Shown here in pieces: positions 1 through 8,965 of a DNA stretch of 64,000 bases (position 1 is the stretch's first letter; each line of letters opens with the position of its first letter). The stretch spans positions 27,202 through 91,201 of the forward strand of contig JAFDWO010000016.1 of assembly GCA_018268415.1 (NCBI GenBank), in the 5' to 3' direction. The stretch is from Actinomycetota bacterium. Lineage in GTDB: Bacteria; Actinomycetota; Thermoleophilia; Solirubrobacterales; 70-9. Made by a program: the position numbers and the translations under genes. Under the pieces are notes generated by a model. That model did not search any database. It was not told the origin of the DNA and saw only the letters and a list, made by a program, of their open reading frames with translations.

Positions 1-2
1 TC

Positions 3-395
3 GGCCCCGACCTGCTCGACCGCCGGCCCCTCCAGCTCTCCGGCGGCCAGCGCCAGCGGGTGGCGATCGCGCGCGCCCTGGCACCGCAACCGGAACTGAT
101 CGTCTGCGACGAGCCGGTCTCGGCGCTCGACGTCTCGATCCAGGCCCAGGTGCTCGACCTGCTCGCCGACCTGCAGTCGGAGCTGAAGGTCGCCTACCTC
201 TTCATCTCCCACGACCTCGGCGTGATCTACCACGTCTCCGACTGCGTGCTGGTGATGAAGGACGGCCGCGTGGTCGAGTCGGGGAGCGCCGAGCAGATCT
301 TCAACTCACCCCAGGCCGAGTACACGCAGAAGCTGCTCGCGGCGCTGCCGCGCCTCGACCGAACCGAGCCCGAGAGAAAGGCGGTGCCCGCATGA
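3..395 (+). CDS. Oligopeptide/dipeptide ABC transporter ATPase, C-terminal part (5' cut by window edge)
   Basis: The open frame runs in from the left edge and leaves about 130 residues. Visible are the ABC signature [15 protein letters not shown], Walker B ([12 protein letters not shown]), the D-loop and the H-loop (FISHDLGV). The [12 protein letters not shown] and '[10 protein letters not shown]' segments are typical of DppF/OppF-class ATPases, which energise peptide or small-molecule uptake at the inner face of the membrane. Its TGA overlaps the ATG of the next flavin monooxygenase (ATGA at 392-395), so the two are co-translated. That context suggests import of a sulfur- or nitrogen-containing compound for the downstream oxygenases (inference). 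Walker A lies outside the window. Confidence 0.93.
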   Translation, partial: GPDLLDRRPLQLSGGQRQRVAIARALAPQPELIVCDEPVSALDVSIQAQVLDLLADLQSELKVAYLFISHDLGVIYHVSDCVLVMKDGRVVESGSAEQIFNSPQAEYTQKLLAALPRLDRTEPERKAVPA

Positions 396-1768
396 GTGCC
401 CCCCGTCAGATTCGCGTCAACGCGTTCGACATGAACTGCCCGACCCACCTGGTGGCGGGCACCTGGCGCCACCCCGACAGCCAGGCCTCCCGCTACAAGG
501 ACCTCGGCTACTGGACCGACCTCGCGCGGCTCTGCGAGCGCGGCCTCTTGGACGGGATCTTCATCGCCGACGTGCTCGGCGTCTACGACGTCTACGCCGG
601 CTCGAACGCCGGCGCCCTGCGCGGCGGCGCCCAGGTGCCGGTCAACGATCCGGCCCTGGTCGTGCCGGCGATGGCCGCGGTCACCGAGCACCTCGGCTTC
701 GGGATCACCGCCTCGACCTCGTTCGAGCACCCCTACACGTTCGCCCGCCGGATGTCGACGCTCGACCACCTGACCAAGGGCCGGGTCGGCTGGAACATCG
801 TCACCTCCTACCTGGAGAGCGGCGCCCGCAACATCGGTCTCGACGGCCAGGTCCGCCACGACAACCGCTACGACATCGCCGACGAGTACATGGAGGTCCT
901 CTACAAGCTCTGGGAGGGCTCATGGGAGGACGACGCGGTGGTCGCCGACGTCGCACGGAACGTCTACACCGACCCCGACAAAGTCCACCCGATCGAGCAC
1001 GACGGGGAGTACTTCAAGGTCCCCGGGATCCACCTCTCCGAGCCCTCGCCGCAGCGCACGCCGCTGCTCTACCAGGCGGGGCAATCGAGCCGAGGGAAGA
1101 CCTTTGCCGCCGAGCACGCGGAGGCGGTCTTCATGGGCGCGCCGCGGGCGGAGATCCTGCGCGGCAACGTCGACGACCTGCGCGGGCGCCTCGTCGACGC
1201 CGGTCGCGCCGCCGAGGACATCCGCGTCTTCAGCAGCTTCTCGGTGATCGTCGCGCCCACCGCGTCGGAGGCGGAGGAGAAGCGCGACTACTACCGCGGC
1301 CTGATCGACCCGGAGGGAACGCTGGTCCTCTGGTCGGGCTGGCTCGGCTACGACCTCGCGCCCTACGCGCTGGACGAGCCGCTGCGCCACGTGCCCAACG
1401 AGGCGATGCAGTCGACTGCCGAGACCTTCGGCGGCGGTCGCTGGACGGTACGCGACTTCGTCGAGGAGCTCGGCTTCGGCGCCGACGGTCCGAACGCGAC
1501 CGGCGACCCGGCCGCGGTCGCCGACCAGATCGAAGACTGGATCGACTCGACCGGCGCCGACGGGATCAATCTCAACCACGTCGTCACCCAGGAGAGCTAC
1601 GTCGACTTCGTCGAGCTGGTCGTCCCCGAGCTGCAGCGGCGCGGCCGCTATCGCACCGCCTACGAGGAGGGGACGCTGCGCGACAAGTTCTTCGGCCGCG
1701 GCTCGCGCCTGCCCGACACCCACCAGGCGGCACGCCACCGCCGCGACCCCGCAGGAGCCCTCGCATGA
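392..1768 (+). CDS. NtaA/SnaA/DszA-family FMN-dependent monooxygenase (1)
   Basis: 458 residues, the usual length for this bacterial-luciferase-like (LLM) subfamily. The N-terminus [19 protein letters not shown] and the block [19 protein letters not shown] are characteristic of nitrilotriacetate monooxygenase A, pristinamycin SnaA and dibenzothiophene-sulfone DszA. Members use FMNH2 supplied by a separate reductase and O2. The ATG sits in an ATGA overlap with the ABC ATPase. Its own stop overlaps the next ATG (1765-1768), so it is an operon member. Partnership with two DszC-like proteins and SsuD points to organosulfur breakdown, but the exact substrate cannot be read from sequence. No flavin reductase is encoded nearby. 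Confidence 0.9.
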   Translation: MSAPRQIRVNAFDMNCPTHLVAGTWRHPDSQASRYKDLGYWTDLARLCERGLLDGIFIADVLGVYDVYAGSNAGALRGGAQVPVNDPALVVPAMAAVTEHLGFGITASTSFEHPYTFARRMSTLDHLTKGRVGWNIVTSYLESGARNIGLDGQVRHDNRYDIADEYMEVLYKLWEGSWEDDAVVADVARNVYTDPDKVHPIEHDGEYFKVPGIHLSEPSPQRTPLLYQAGQSSRGKTFAAEHAEAVFMGAPRAEILRGNVDDLRGRLVDAGRAAEDIRVFSSFSVIVAPTASEAEEKRDYYRGLIDPEGTLVLWSGWLGYDLAPYALDEPLRHVPNEAMQSTAETFGGGRWTVRDFVEELGFGADGPNATGDPAAVADQIEDWIDSTGADGINLNHVVTQESYVDFVELVVPELQRRGRYRTAYEEGTLRDKFFGRGSRLPDTHQAARHRRDPAGALA

Positions 1769-2997
1769 CCATCGATCTGACCGTCGACCGCGCCGCCGAT
1801 CCGGCTGCGCTGCTGGAGCCCGGCTCGCCGCGCCTGGCGGCGCTGCTGGCGGAGATCGGCACCGAGTCCGCCGTCCGCGAGCGCGAGCGGATCGCCCCCT
1901 ACGCCCAGATCGACCTGCTGCGCGCGGCGCGCTTCGGGGCGCTGCGGGTGCCGCGCGAGTACGGCGGCGCGGGGGCCTCCCTGCGCGAGGCGTTCCGGCT
2001 GGTCATGGCGCTCGCCGCGGTCGACTCCAACGTCGCCCACATCCTGCGCTCGCACTTCGCTTTCGTCGAGCAGATGCTGCGCTCGACCGATCCGGGGCAG
2101 CGCGAGCACTGGCTGCGGCAGGCCGCCGCGGGGACCTTCGTCGCCGGCGCCGCGACCGAGCTCGGCAGCCACAAGGTGGGCGCCGAAGCGTTCGGGACGA
2201 CGCTGCGGCGCGACGCCGACGGCACCTTGCGCCTCGACGGGGTCAAGTACTACTCGACCGGCAGCCTCTACGCCGACGCGCTGCTCTACATCGCGCTCGA
2301 CGGGGACGGCAAGCTGGTCAGCGTGATCGTCCCCGCCGGGCGCGACGGGGTGACGCTCGAGGACGACTGGGACGGGCTCGGCCAGAGCCTCACCGGGACC
2401 GGCACGACGCGCCTCGAGAACGTCGCCGTCGAGCCGGGGGAGGTGCTGGTCGAACGCCCGCCGGACGAGGACGGCCCGACCAGGCGCTTCGGCGTCCTGC
2501 AGCTCTACATCACCGCGGTCATCGCGGGCGCGACCCGCAACGCCGCCGACGACGCGATCGCGCTGGTCCGCAGTCGTGAGGGGCGCCCGTTCGCCCACGC
2601 CGCCGCGCGACCGGCCGAGGATCCGCTGCTTCAGGAGGTGGTGGGGGAGATGGTCAGCGCCGCCTACGCCGCCGAGGCCACCGTGCTGCGCGCGGCGGAG
2701 GCCCAGGACGCGGAGGCCGACTCGGTGGTGGACGGGGAGCCGAATCCCGACCTCGCCGACCGGGCCGCGCTCGAGGCGGCCGAGGCCAAGGTCGTCGTCG
2801 ACCAGGTCGCCTTGGCGGCGACGGCACGGCTCTTCGACCTCGGCGGCGCCTCGGCGACCAAGCGGGCGCGGAACCTCGACCGCCACTGGCGCAACGTCCG
2901 CACCCTGTCCACCCACAACCCGCTGCTGCACAAGTCGCAGGCGATCGGCGATCTGGCGCTCAACGGCACGCCGCTGCCGCCCAACTGGTTCTTTTGA
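1765..2997 (+). CDS. DszC/SfnB-like acyl-CoA-dehydrogenase-fold monooxygenase (1)
   Basis: 410 residues from the ATG that overlaps the previous stop; the open frame extends upstream but that part is a shadow of the flavin gene. It has the acyl-CoA dehydrogenase fold, with VPREYGGAG in the N-terminal helical domain. KYYSTGSLYADALLYIA lies in the beta domain. The C-terminal LDRHWRNVRTLSTHNP is the hallmark of flavin monooxygenases such as DszC and SfnB rather than of true dehydrogenases. The family hydroxylates or S-oxidises with reduced flavin. The gene lies between the DszA-like gene and a second DszC-like gene, with overlapping stops and starts. S-oxidation of an organosulfur substrate is the likely role (inference). 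Confidence 0.88.
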   Translation: MTIDLTVDRAADPAALLEPGSPRLAALLAEIGTESAVRERERIAPYAQIDLLRAARFGALRVPREYGGAGASLREAFRLVMALAAVDSNVAHILRSHFAFVEQMLRSTDPGQREHWLRQAAAGTFVAGAATELGSHKVGAEAFGTTLRRDADGTLRLDGVKYYSTGSLYADALLYIALDGDGKLVSVIVPAGRDGVTLEDDWDGLGQSLTGTGTTRLENVAVEPGEVLVERPPDEDGPTRRFGVLQLYITAVIAGATRNAADDAIALVRSREGRPFAHAAARPAEDPLLQEVVGEMVSAAYAAEATVLRAAEAQDAEADSVVDGEPNPDLADRAALEAAEAKVVVDQVALAATARLFDLGGASATKRARNLDRHWRNVRTLSTHNPLLHKSQAIGDLALNGTPLPPNWFF

Positions 2998-4208
2998 GCG
3001 ACGCGGTCCTACAGCCAAGGGCATCACAGGCGCCCCGCCTCGGCTCGCCCGCCGAGGCGCTCGCGGCGGCGCGGGCCTTCGCCGCCGAGGTCGCTCCCGG
3101 CGCGGTCGAGCGCGATCGCGAGCGGCGCGTGCCGGTCGCCGAGCTGGAGGCGCTGGGACGGACCGGCCTGCTCGGGCTCGGCGTCCCGGTCGAGCGCGGC
3201 GGCGGCGGGGCGAGCGCGGCGACGATCGTCGAGGTCTTCCGCATCATCAGCGCCGCCGACCCGGCGATCGGCCAGGTCCCGCAGAACCACTTCCAGCTGG
3301 TCGACGCGCTGGTCCGCTACGGCGACGTCGCCCAGAAGGAGCTGCTGCTGGGCGACGTCGTGCGCGGGGCCCGGTTCGGCAACGCCTGGTCGGAGCGCGG
3401 CGGCAGGCACCCGCTGGACACCAGGACGATCCTGCGTGCGACCGGGAGCGGCCTGCGCCTCGACGGGCGCAAGTACTACTCGACCGGCGCGCTCACCGCC
3501 CAGTGGGTGCCGGTGCTGGCCCTCGACGAGGACGGGCTCCGCGTCTTCGTCTTCCTCCCCCGTGACGTCGAGGGCCTCGCGGTCGACCAGGACTGGACCG
3601 CCTTCGGGCAGCGGGCGACGATCAGCGGCACCACCGTCCTCGACGGGGTGGAGGTGCGCCCGCAGTGGGTGCTGCGGATGCCGGCCGTGAAGCAGCGCGC
3701 CGACACCTTCGCCTCCTTCGCCCAGGTCCTCCACGCGGCGGTCGACGTCGGCATCGCCCGCGGCGCGCTCGCGGAGGCCGCCCGCCACCTCGGCACCCGC
3801 AGCCGCACCTGGTTCGAAGCGGCGGTGGAGCGTCCGGCCGACGAGCCCTACGTCGTCGCCCACTTCGGTCGGCTCGAGGTGCGGGTGCGGGCGGCCGAGG
3901 CGCTGCTCGACGCCGCCGCGCGCGGCCTCGACGCCGCCGCCGCCGACCCGCGGCCGGAGCTGGTCGACGCGGCCCGGCTCGGCGTCGCCGCGGCGCGCGC
4001 CTGCGGTGCCGAAGTCGCGCTCGAGGTCACCAGCGACGCGCTCGACGCGCTCGGCTCGTCGGCCGCCGACGAGGCCTACGGCCTCGATCGCCACTGGCGG
4101 AACGCCCGCACCCACACCCTCCACGACCCGACCCGCTGGAAGCACGTCCACCTCGGCCGCAACCTGCTCGACGGCGTCGTCCCCGGCCCCGACAACTTCT
4201 TGATCTGA
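2994..4208 (+). CDS. DszC/SfnB-like acyl-CoA-dehydrogenase-fold monooxygenase (2)
   Basis: 404 residues starting at a TTG whose last bases overlap the preceding TGA (TTGA at 2994-2997). That is a translational-coupling arrangement, and no independent ribosome site is seen. It is a diverged paralogue of the gene before it, sharing the GVPVERGGGGAS segment, KYYSTGALTAQWVPVLA and the C-terminal DRHWRNARTHTLHDP. Two such proteins in tandem could form a heteromer or act on successive intermediates; the sequence does not decide. A canonical acyl-CoA dehydrogenase catalytic glutamate was not identified. It is followed after 31 bp by a second NtaA/DszA gene. Confidence 0.87.
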   Translation: MSDAVLQPRASQAPRLGSPAEALAAARAFAAEVAPGAVERDRERRVPVAELEALGRTGLLGLGVPVERGGGGASAATIVEVFRIISAADPAIGQVPQNHFQLVDALVRYGDVAQKELLLGDVVRGARFGNAWSERGGRHPLDTRTILRATGSGLRLDGRKYYSTGALTAQWVPVLALDEDGLRVFVFLPRDVEGLAVDQDWTAFGQRATISGTTVLDGVEVRPQWVLRMPAVKQRADTFASFAQVLHAAVDVGIARGALAEAARHLGTRSRTWFEAAVERPADEPYVVAHFGRLEVRVRAAEALLDAAARGLDAAAADPRPELVDAARLGVAAARACGAEVALEVTSDALDALGSSAADEAYGLDRHWRNARTHTLHDPTRWKHVHLGRNLLDGVVPGPDNFLI

Positions 4209-4239
4209 CCCGGCCCCGACCCAGGAAGGACCCCGACCC

Positions 4240-5664
4240 ATGCCCCGCCTCCGCTTCAACGCCTTCTCGATGAACTGCGTCTCCCACATCCACCACGGAC
4301 AGTGGGTGCGCCCCGACTCGCGCAGCGTCGACTACACCGACCTCGACGCCTGGGTCGAGCTGGCGCGGCTGCTGGAGCGCGGCAAGTTCGACGCGCTCTT
4401 CCTCGCCGACGTGGTCGGCACCTACTCCAGCTACGGCGGCAGTCGCGACGCGGCGATCGAGGAGGGGCTGCAGACGCCGGTCAACGACCCCTCGCTGCTG
4501 ATCCCGGCGATGGCTCTCGCGACCGAGAACCTCGGCTTCGCCTTCACCCAGTCGGTGCTGCAGGAGCAGCCGTTCAACTTTGCCCGCCGGCTCTCCACCC
4601 TCGACCACCTGACCAAGGGGCGGGTCGGCTGGAACATCGTCACCTCCTACCTCGCCGACGCGGGCCGCAACCTCGGGTTCGGCGGGCTGCCGTCCCACGA
4701 GGAGCGTTATCGGCGCGCCGAGGAGTACATGCAGGTCGTCTACAAGCTGCTGGAGGGGAGCTGGGAGGACGACGCGGTGGTCCGCGATCGCGAGCGCGGC
4801 GTCTACGCCGACCCGGCGAAGATCCACGACATCGACCACCGCGGCGAGTTCTACCCCGACGTCCCCGGGCCGCACCTCTCCGAGCCCTCGCCGCAGCGGA
4901 CCCCGGTGCTCTTCCAGGCGGGGGCCTCGGAGTGGGGGCGGGACTTCGCCGCCCGCAACGCGGAGGCGATCTTCATCATCGCGAGCACCCACGACGCGGC
5001 GCGGATCGTGATCGAGGACGTGCGCGGCCGGGCGGCGCGCTGCGGACGCGATCCGGGGGACATCGTCTTCTTCCTCGGGATGTCCTTCATCGTCGGCGGC
5101 ACCGAGGAGGAGGCGCGGCGCAAGGCGGCCGAGCTCGACCAGACCGCGAGCCCGCGCGGCTACGCCGCGCACACCGGGGGCAGCCTCGGCGTCGACTTCT
5201 CCGGCATCGACCTGAACGCGCCGATCGGCGAGCTGGACCACTACAACACCCAGGGCATCGCCAAGAGCCTCATCGACTCGGCCCCCGACCAGACCTGGAC
5301 CTTCGGCGACCTGCTGGCGAACCGGGCGATGAACCGGATCGTCGGGGCGCCGGAGCAGATCGCCGACGCGCTCGAGGGATGGCTGGAGGTCGGCGTCGGC
5401 GGCATCAACATGCCCTACTACGTGACGCCGGGCACCTTCGCCGACTTCGTCGACGGCGCGGTGCCGGAGCTGCAGCGGCGCGGCCTGATGCAGAGCGAGT
5501 ACGCGGCGGGGACGCTGCGCGAGAAGCTCGCCGACGGGGGCGCCGGAGCGCGGCTCCCCGAGTCCCACCCGGGCGGCCGGACCCGGCGCGAGCGGCTCGG
5601 CCGTCCCCCCGCGGACCGGTCGTCGGCACCACGACCCGCGGCCGCCCCGGTCGCGGCGGCCTGA
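4240..5664 (+). CDS. NtaA/SnaA/DszA-family FMN-dependent monooxygenase (2)
   Basis: 474 residues, a paralogue of the gene at 392. It keeps NAFSMNCVSHIHHGQW at the N-terminus and the identical block [19 protein letters not shown]. The ATG follows a good ribosome site (AGGAAGGA about 10 bases upstream), so it can be translated independently of the overlapping genes before it. The last 30 or so residues are Arg/Pro/Ala-rich and beyond the family core. The protein needs reduced FMN from elsewhere in the genome. Together with its paralogue and the two DszC-like proteins it forms a duplicated oxygenase pair. Confidence 0.9.
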   Translation: MPRLRFNAFSMNCVSHIHHGQWVRPDSRSVDYTDLDAWVELARLLERGKFDALFLADVVGTYSSYGGSRDAAIEEGLQTPVNDPSLLIPAMALATENLGFAFTQSVLQEQPFNFARRLSTLDHLTKGRVGWNIVTSYLADAGRNLGFGGLPSHEERYRRAEEYMQVVYKLLEGSWEDDAVVRDRERGVYADPAKIHDIDHRGEFYPDVPGPHLSEPSPQRTPVLFQAGASEWGRDFAARNAEAIFIIASTHDAARIVIEDVRGRAARCGRDPGDIVFFLGMSFIVGGTEEEARRKAAELDQTASPRGYAAHTGGSLGVDFSGIDLNAPIGELDHYNTQGIAKSLIDSAPDQTWTFGDLLANRAMNRIVGAPEQIADALEGWLEVGVGGINMPYYVTPGTFADFVDGAVPELQRRGLMQSEYAAGTLREKLADGGAGARLPESHPGGRTRRERLGRPPADRSSAPRPAAAPVAAA

Positions 5665-5674
5665 GGTCGGGGCG

Positions 5675-6811
5675 ATGCCGGTCCGACTGCACTGGTTCCT
5701 GCCGACCAACGGCGACTCGCGCACCGACCTCAGCCTCGGCAACGCGGTCGGCGCCCACGGGGCGCGGATCGACGCGGCGACGACCACCGAGCGCAAGGGC
5801 GACATCGCCTACATGTCGCAGGTGGCGCGGGCCGCCGAGGCGCTCGGCTTCGAGGCGGCGCTGACCCCGACCAGCTCCTGGTGCGAGGAGGCCTGGGTGA
5901 TCACCGCGGCGCTGACGCAGCTGACCCGTGACTTCAGGTTCCTGGTCGCCTTCCGTCCCGGCCTGCAGTCGCCGACCCTTGCCGCGCAGGCGGCGGCGAC
6001 CTACCAGCGGGTGTCGGGCAACCGGTTGCTGCTGAACGTGGTCGTGGGCGGCGACGCGGTCGAGCAGCGCCGCTATGGCGACACGATCGGCAAGGACTCC
6101 CGTTACGCCCGCGCCGACGAGTTCCTGGCGATCGTGCGCGAGCTGTGGAGCGGGGAGGAGGTCGACTTCTCCGGCCAGTGGTACGAGCTCGGGGGCGCCC
6201 GCCTGCTCGACCCGCCCGCCTGGCCGACGGTGTACCTGGGCGGATCCTCGGCGGCGGCGATCGAGGTCGCGGCCCGCCGGGCTGACGTCTTCCTCACCTG
6301 GGGCGAGCCGCCCGCGGCGGTCGCGGCGAAGCTCGACGCGGTGCGCGAGGCGGCCGACCGCGAGGGCCGTGAGCTCGGCTTCGGCATCCGCCTCCACGTG
6401 ATCTCGCGCGACACCGCCGCGGAGGCCTGGGCGGTCGCCGACCGCATGCTCGCCGGCCTCTCCAGTGCGCAGATCGCCACCGCCCAGTCGATCCAGCGGG
6501 TCTCCGAATCGGAGGGCCAGCGGCGGATGACCGAGCTGCACGGTGGCCGCACCGACGACCTCGAGGTGTCGCCCAACCTCTGGGCCGGGATCGGCCTGGT
6601 CCGCGGCGGCGCCGGCACCGCCCTGGTCGGCTCGCACGAGGAAGTGGCCGACCGGATCGCCGAGTACCACGGCCTCGGCATCGAGGAGTTCATCCTCTCC
6701 GGCTATCCCCACCTCGAGGAGGCCTACCGGGTGGGGGAGGGGCTGATGCCGGTGCTACGCGCCCGCGGGTTGCTCGTCGACGCCGGCGAGCGACTTCTCC
6801 ACCCAGCCTGA
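5675..6811 (+). CDS. ssuD: Alkanesulfonate monooxygenase SsuD
   Basis: 378 residues, matching the family length (about 380). Family signatures run along the whole protein: HWFLPTNGD at the start, TWGEPP, FGIRLHVISRDT, PNLWAGIGLVRGGAGTALVG and LSGYPHLEEAYRVGE near the end. SsuD uses FMNH2 and O2 to release sulfite from alkanesulfonates, giving the aldehyde, and acts in the cytosol for sulfur scavenging. The ATG is 10 bp after the preceding stop. It closes the organosulfur cassette and strengthens a sulfur-acquisition reading of the whole operon. Its last 57 bp overlap the convergent TetR gene. No SsuE reductase is seen. Confidence 0.92.
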   Translation: MPVRLHWFLPTNGDSRTDLSLGNAVGAHGARIDAATTTERKGDIAYMSQVARAAEALGFEAALTPTSSWCEEAWVITAALTQLTRDFRFLVAFRPGLQSPTLAAQAAATYQRVSGNRLLLNVVVGGDAVEQRRYGDTIGKDSRYARADEFLAIVRELWSGEEVDFSGQWYELGGARLLDPPAWPTVYLGGSSAAAIEVAARRADVFLTWGEPPAAVAAKLDAVREAADREGRELGFGIRLHVISRDTAAEAWAVADRMLAGLSSAQIATAQSIQRVSESEGQRRMTELHGGRTDDLEVSPNLWAGIGLVRGGAGTALVGSHEEVADRIAEYHGLGIEEFILSGYPHLEEAYRVGEGLMPVLRARGLLVDAGERLLHPA

Positions 6812-7366
6812 GCAGACCGAGAAGTCCTCGACCCCAAGGGCGGCGGCGACGTTGCACCACATCCCGGTCTGGAAGAAGCCGTTGAGGCGTTCCTCGTCGT
6901 CGACCCCGCTCATCGCGCGGATCAGCTCGACCAGCTTCGCGTACTCGACCCGGACGACGGTCTGGATCTCCGCGTCGTCGCCGCAGGCGGCGTAGGCCTG
7001 CAGCTGGAGCAGGAGCAGGTCCGGGTTGTCTCCGATCGCGCCTACGTAGGAGCGGCCGATCGCCTTCAGCTTGTCTTCGTCGGGTTCGGTCGGGCCGTCG
7101 CGGTCGTACGCGGCGGCGGCAGCTTCGAAGAACGCGTCGATCTTCTCGAAGCAGCGCCCCACCGCGGCGAGGAAGAGATCGCGCTTGGTGGGGAAGAGGC
7201 TGAAGACGTAGGGCTGGGCGACGCCGACGTCGGCGGCGATCGCCGACACCTTGGTCCCCTGTAGGCCGCCGTGGGCGAAGTGGTGGACGGCTGCCTCGAT
7301 CAGCGCGTCCCGGCGCTCGGCCGCCGGGACGCGCTTGCGAGGCTCCGCTTTGATCGGTGCCGCCAT
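6755..7366 (-). CDS. TetR-family transcriptional regulator
   Basis: 203 residues. The N-terminal helix-turn-helix lies in about residues 20-60 (ALIEAAVHHFAHGGLQGTKVSAIAADVGVAQPYVFSLF in short pieces), followed by a ligand-binding helical domain. It lies 35 bp downstream of an MFS exporter on the same strand, so it is probably co-transcribed and represses that exporter. Two TAGC(G/A)GCGACTAA repeats upstream of the exporter are the probable operator. An AAGG motif abuts the ATG, closer than usual. The 3' end overlaps ssuD by 57 bp in convergent orientation. Confidence 0.88.
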   Translation of the reverse strand: MAAPIKAEPRKRVPAAERRDALIEAAVHHFAHGGLQGTKVSAIAADVGVAQPYVFSLFPTKRDLFLAAVGRCFEKIDAFFEAAAAAYDRDGPTEPDEDKLKAIGRSYVGAIGDNPDLLLLQLQAYAACGDDAEIQTVVRVEYAKLVELIRAMSGVDDEERLNGFFQTGMWCNVAAALGVEDFSVCSGWVEKSLAGVDEQPAGA

Positions 7367-7391
7367 CCTTCGATCCTATTGCCGCGGCGGA

Positions 7392-7419
7392 CTCCCGACC
7401 GCTAGTTCGCGGTCGGGAG
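7392..7419 (-). terminator. Stem-loop at the exporter stop, between MFS and TetR genes
   Basis: An 11-bp perfect stem (CTCCCGACCGC 7392-7402, GCGGTCGGGAG 7409-7419) with a 6-base loop. It includes the exporter stop codon. There is no T-run, so it may be an attenuator that lowers TetR expression or a stability hairpin rather than a full terminator. Confidence 0.5.
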
Positions 7420-8868
7420 CGGTTGCGCCGAGGCAGCGCCGTGGGCGTTGTGGCGCTCCTCCCCGGCCGCGTCGAATTCGGCGACCTCCTCGGTGGTCGC
7501 GGTGCCGCCGAACGGCACCACGGCGGCGACCAGGGCGCCGAAGGCGAGCACCGCGACCCCGACCCAGAGCGCCGGGACCATGCCGTCGACGAACTGCTGT
7601 GGCGTGGTGTAGGCGCCGGCGCCGCTGAACACGGTGGCGAGGACGGCGATCCCGAAGGTGCCGCCGAGCTCGCGGATCGCGTTGGCGGCGCCGGAGGCCT
7701 GCCCCGCCTGGTCGACGCGGACCGAGTTGAGGATGGCGCTCGCCGAGGGGGCGAAGACCAGCGCCATCCCGGCGCCGGCGGCGACGAAGGCGGGGATCAT
7801 CGTGACGTAGCTGACCGTGGTGCCGGCGGTGATCGCCAGCCAGGCCAGGGCCGCGCCCTGCAGCGCGACGCCGGCGACCATGAACCAGCGGGCGCCGAGT
7901 TTTTCGCTGAAGACGCCGGCCAGCGGCGCGACGACCATCGTCGCCCCGGTCCAGACCAGGAGCTTCAGGCCCGCCTCCAGGGGCGAGTTGCCGAGCACGT
8001 TCTGCATGAACTGGCTGAGGAAGAAGATCGAGCCGAACATGCCGAAGTACATCGCCATCGAGACCACGTTGGTGACGGCGAAGCTGCGCTTGGCGAAGAA
8101 CTCCATCGGCAGCATCGGCGCCTCGCTGCGCAGCTCCTGGCGGACGAAGGCGGCCAGCAGGACGAGCCCGGCGCTGATGCTGATCAGGACCTCGGCGGAG
8201 GTCCAGCCGATCGTCTGCGCGCGGACCAGGCCGTAGACGAGGCCGAAGAGGCCGGTCGAGGCGAGGGCCAGGCCGGGGAAGTCGAGCGGCGCCTTGGGGC
8301 CGTAGCTCTCCTCCAGACGACGGGCGGCCAGGGGCGCGAGGGTGAGGCCGATCGGGACGTTGATCCAGAAGATCCAGTGCCAGTCGGCAAGCTCGATCAC
8401 GGCGCCGCCGACGAGCGGGCCGATCGCCACGGCGATGCCGCTGATGCCGGACCAGACGCCGAGGGCGACTCCCCGTTTTTCGGGTGGGAAGGCGCCCGCG
8501 AGGAGAGTCAGGGTAAGGGGGGTGACGATCGCCGCGCCAATGCCCTGGAGGGCGCGCGCCGCGATCAGGAGGTCGGCGGACGGGGCCAGCGCCGCGCCCG
8601 CCGAGGCGGCGGTGAAGAGGGAGATGCCGGCGACGAACATTCGCCGACGGCCGAAGCGGTCACCGAGCGCGGCGCCGGTCAGCAGTAAGACGCCGTAGGC
8701 GAGCACGTAGGCGTTGACGGTCCACTCGAGCGCCTGCACCGAGGCGCCGAAGTCATTGTGGATGCTGGGCAGTGCGACGTTCACGACGAGGTTGTCGAGA
8801 ACGACCATGAAGAGGCCCACGGAGACCAGGACCAGCGTCCAGATCCTCCCTCGCTCCTCAGTTTCCAT
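7402..8868 (-). CDS. MFS drug exporter, DHA2 (EmrB/QacA) family
   Basis: 488 residues with about 14 hydrophobic segments. DHA2 motifs are visible: LDNLVVNVALPSI in the first helix region, the loop GDRFGRRRMF (motif A), and RALQGIGAA. Family members export drugs or toxic organics by proton antiport in the cytoplasmic membrane. The ATG has AAGGA 7 bases upstream. A pair of 13-bp repeats (8889-8922) lies just upstream, and the TetR gene follows in the same operon, giving a classic self-regulated efflux unit. The C-terminal 40 or so residues are hydrophilic. Confidence 0.9.
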   Translation of the reverse strand: METEERGRIWTLVLVSVGLFMVVLDNLVVNVALPSIHNDFGASVQALEWTVNAYVLAYGVLLLTGAALGDRFGRRRMFVAGISLFTAASAGAALAPSADLLIAARALQGIGAAIVTPLTLTLLAGAFPPEKRGVALGVWSGISGIAVAIGPLVGGAVIELADWHWIFWINVPIGLTLAPLAARRLEESYGPKAPLDFPGLALASTGLFGLVYGLVRAQTIGWTSAEVLISISAGLVLLAAFVRQELRSEAPMLPMEFFAKRSFAVTNVVSMAMYFGMFGSIFFLSQFMQNVLGNSPLEAGLKLLVWTGATMVVAPLAGVFSEKLGARWFMVAGVALQGAALAWLAITAGTTVSYVTMIPAFVAAGAGMALVFAPSASAILNSVRVDQAGQASGAANAIRELGGTFGIAVLATVFSGAGAYTTPQQFVDGMVPALWVGVAVLAFGALVAAVVPFGGTATTEEVAEFDAAGEERHNAHGAASAQPLPTAN

Positions 8869-8888
8869 GTCCGGTCCTTCCTAGTTAG

Positions 8889-8922
8889 TAGCGGCGACTA
8901 AGAAAAACTTAGCAGCGACTAA
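8889..8922 (-). promoter_or_regulatory. Paired 13-bp repeats, probable TetR operator
   Basis: TAGCGGCGACTAA (8889-8901) and TAGCAGCGACTAA (8910-8922) are direct repeats offset by 21 bp, two helical turns. Each is part of a loose dyad of the form TTAG..GC..CTAA. They sit 21-54 bp upstream of the MFS start and match the geometry of cooperative TetR-family binding. Confidence 0.55.
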
Positions 8923-8965
8923 TAATTAGTGCAAGCCCGACTTCCTCCGGCCTCTCTACGCTCGC

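Noticed and set aside
4302..5864. 520-codon frame overlapping the second NtaA-like gene in another frame
   Set aside because: Arg/Ala/Gly-rich shadow with no motif; the overlapping frame has clear LLM-family signatures and a good ribosome site.
7357..8688. 443-codon plus-strand open frame opposite the MFS gene
   Set aside because: It is an antisense frame kept open by high GC; composition is Asp/Gly/Arg-rich and the minus strand encodes a clear 14-helix transporter.
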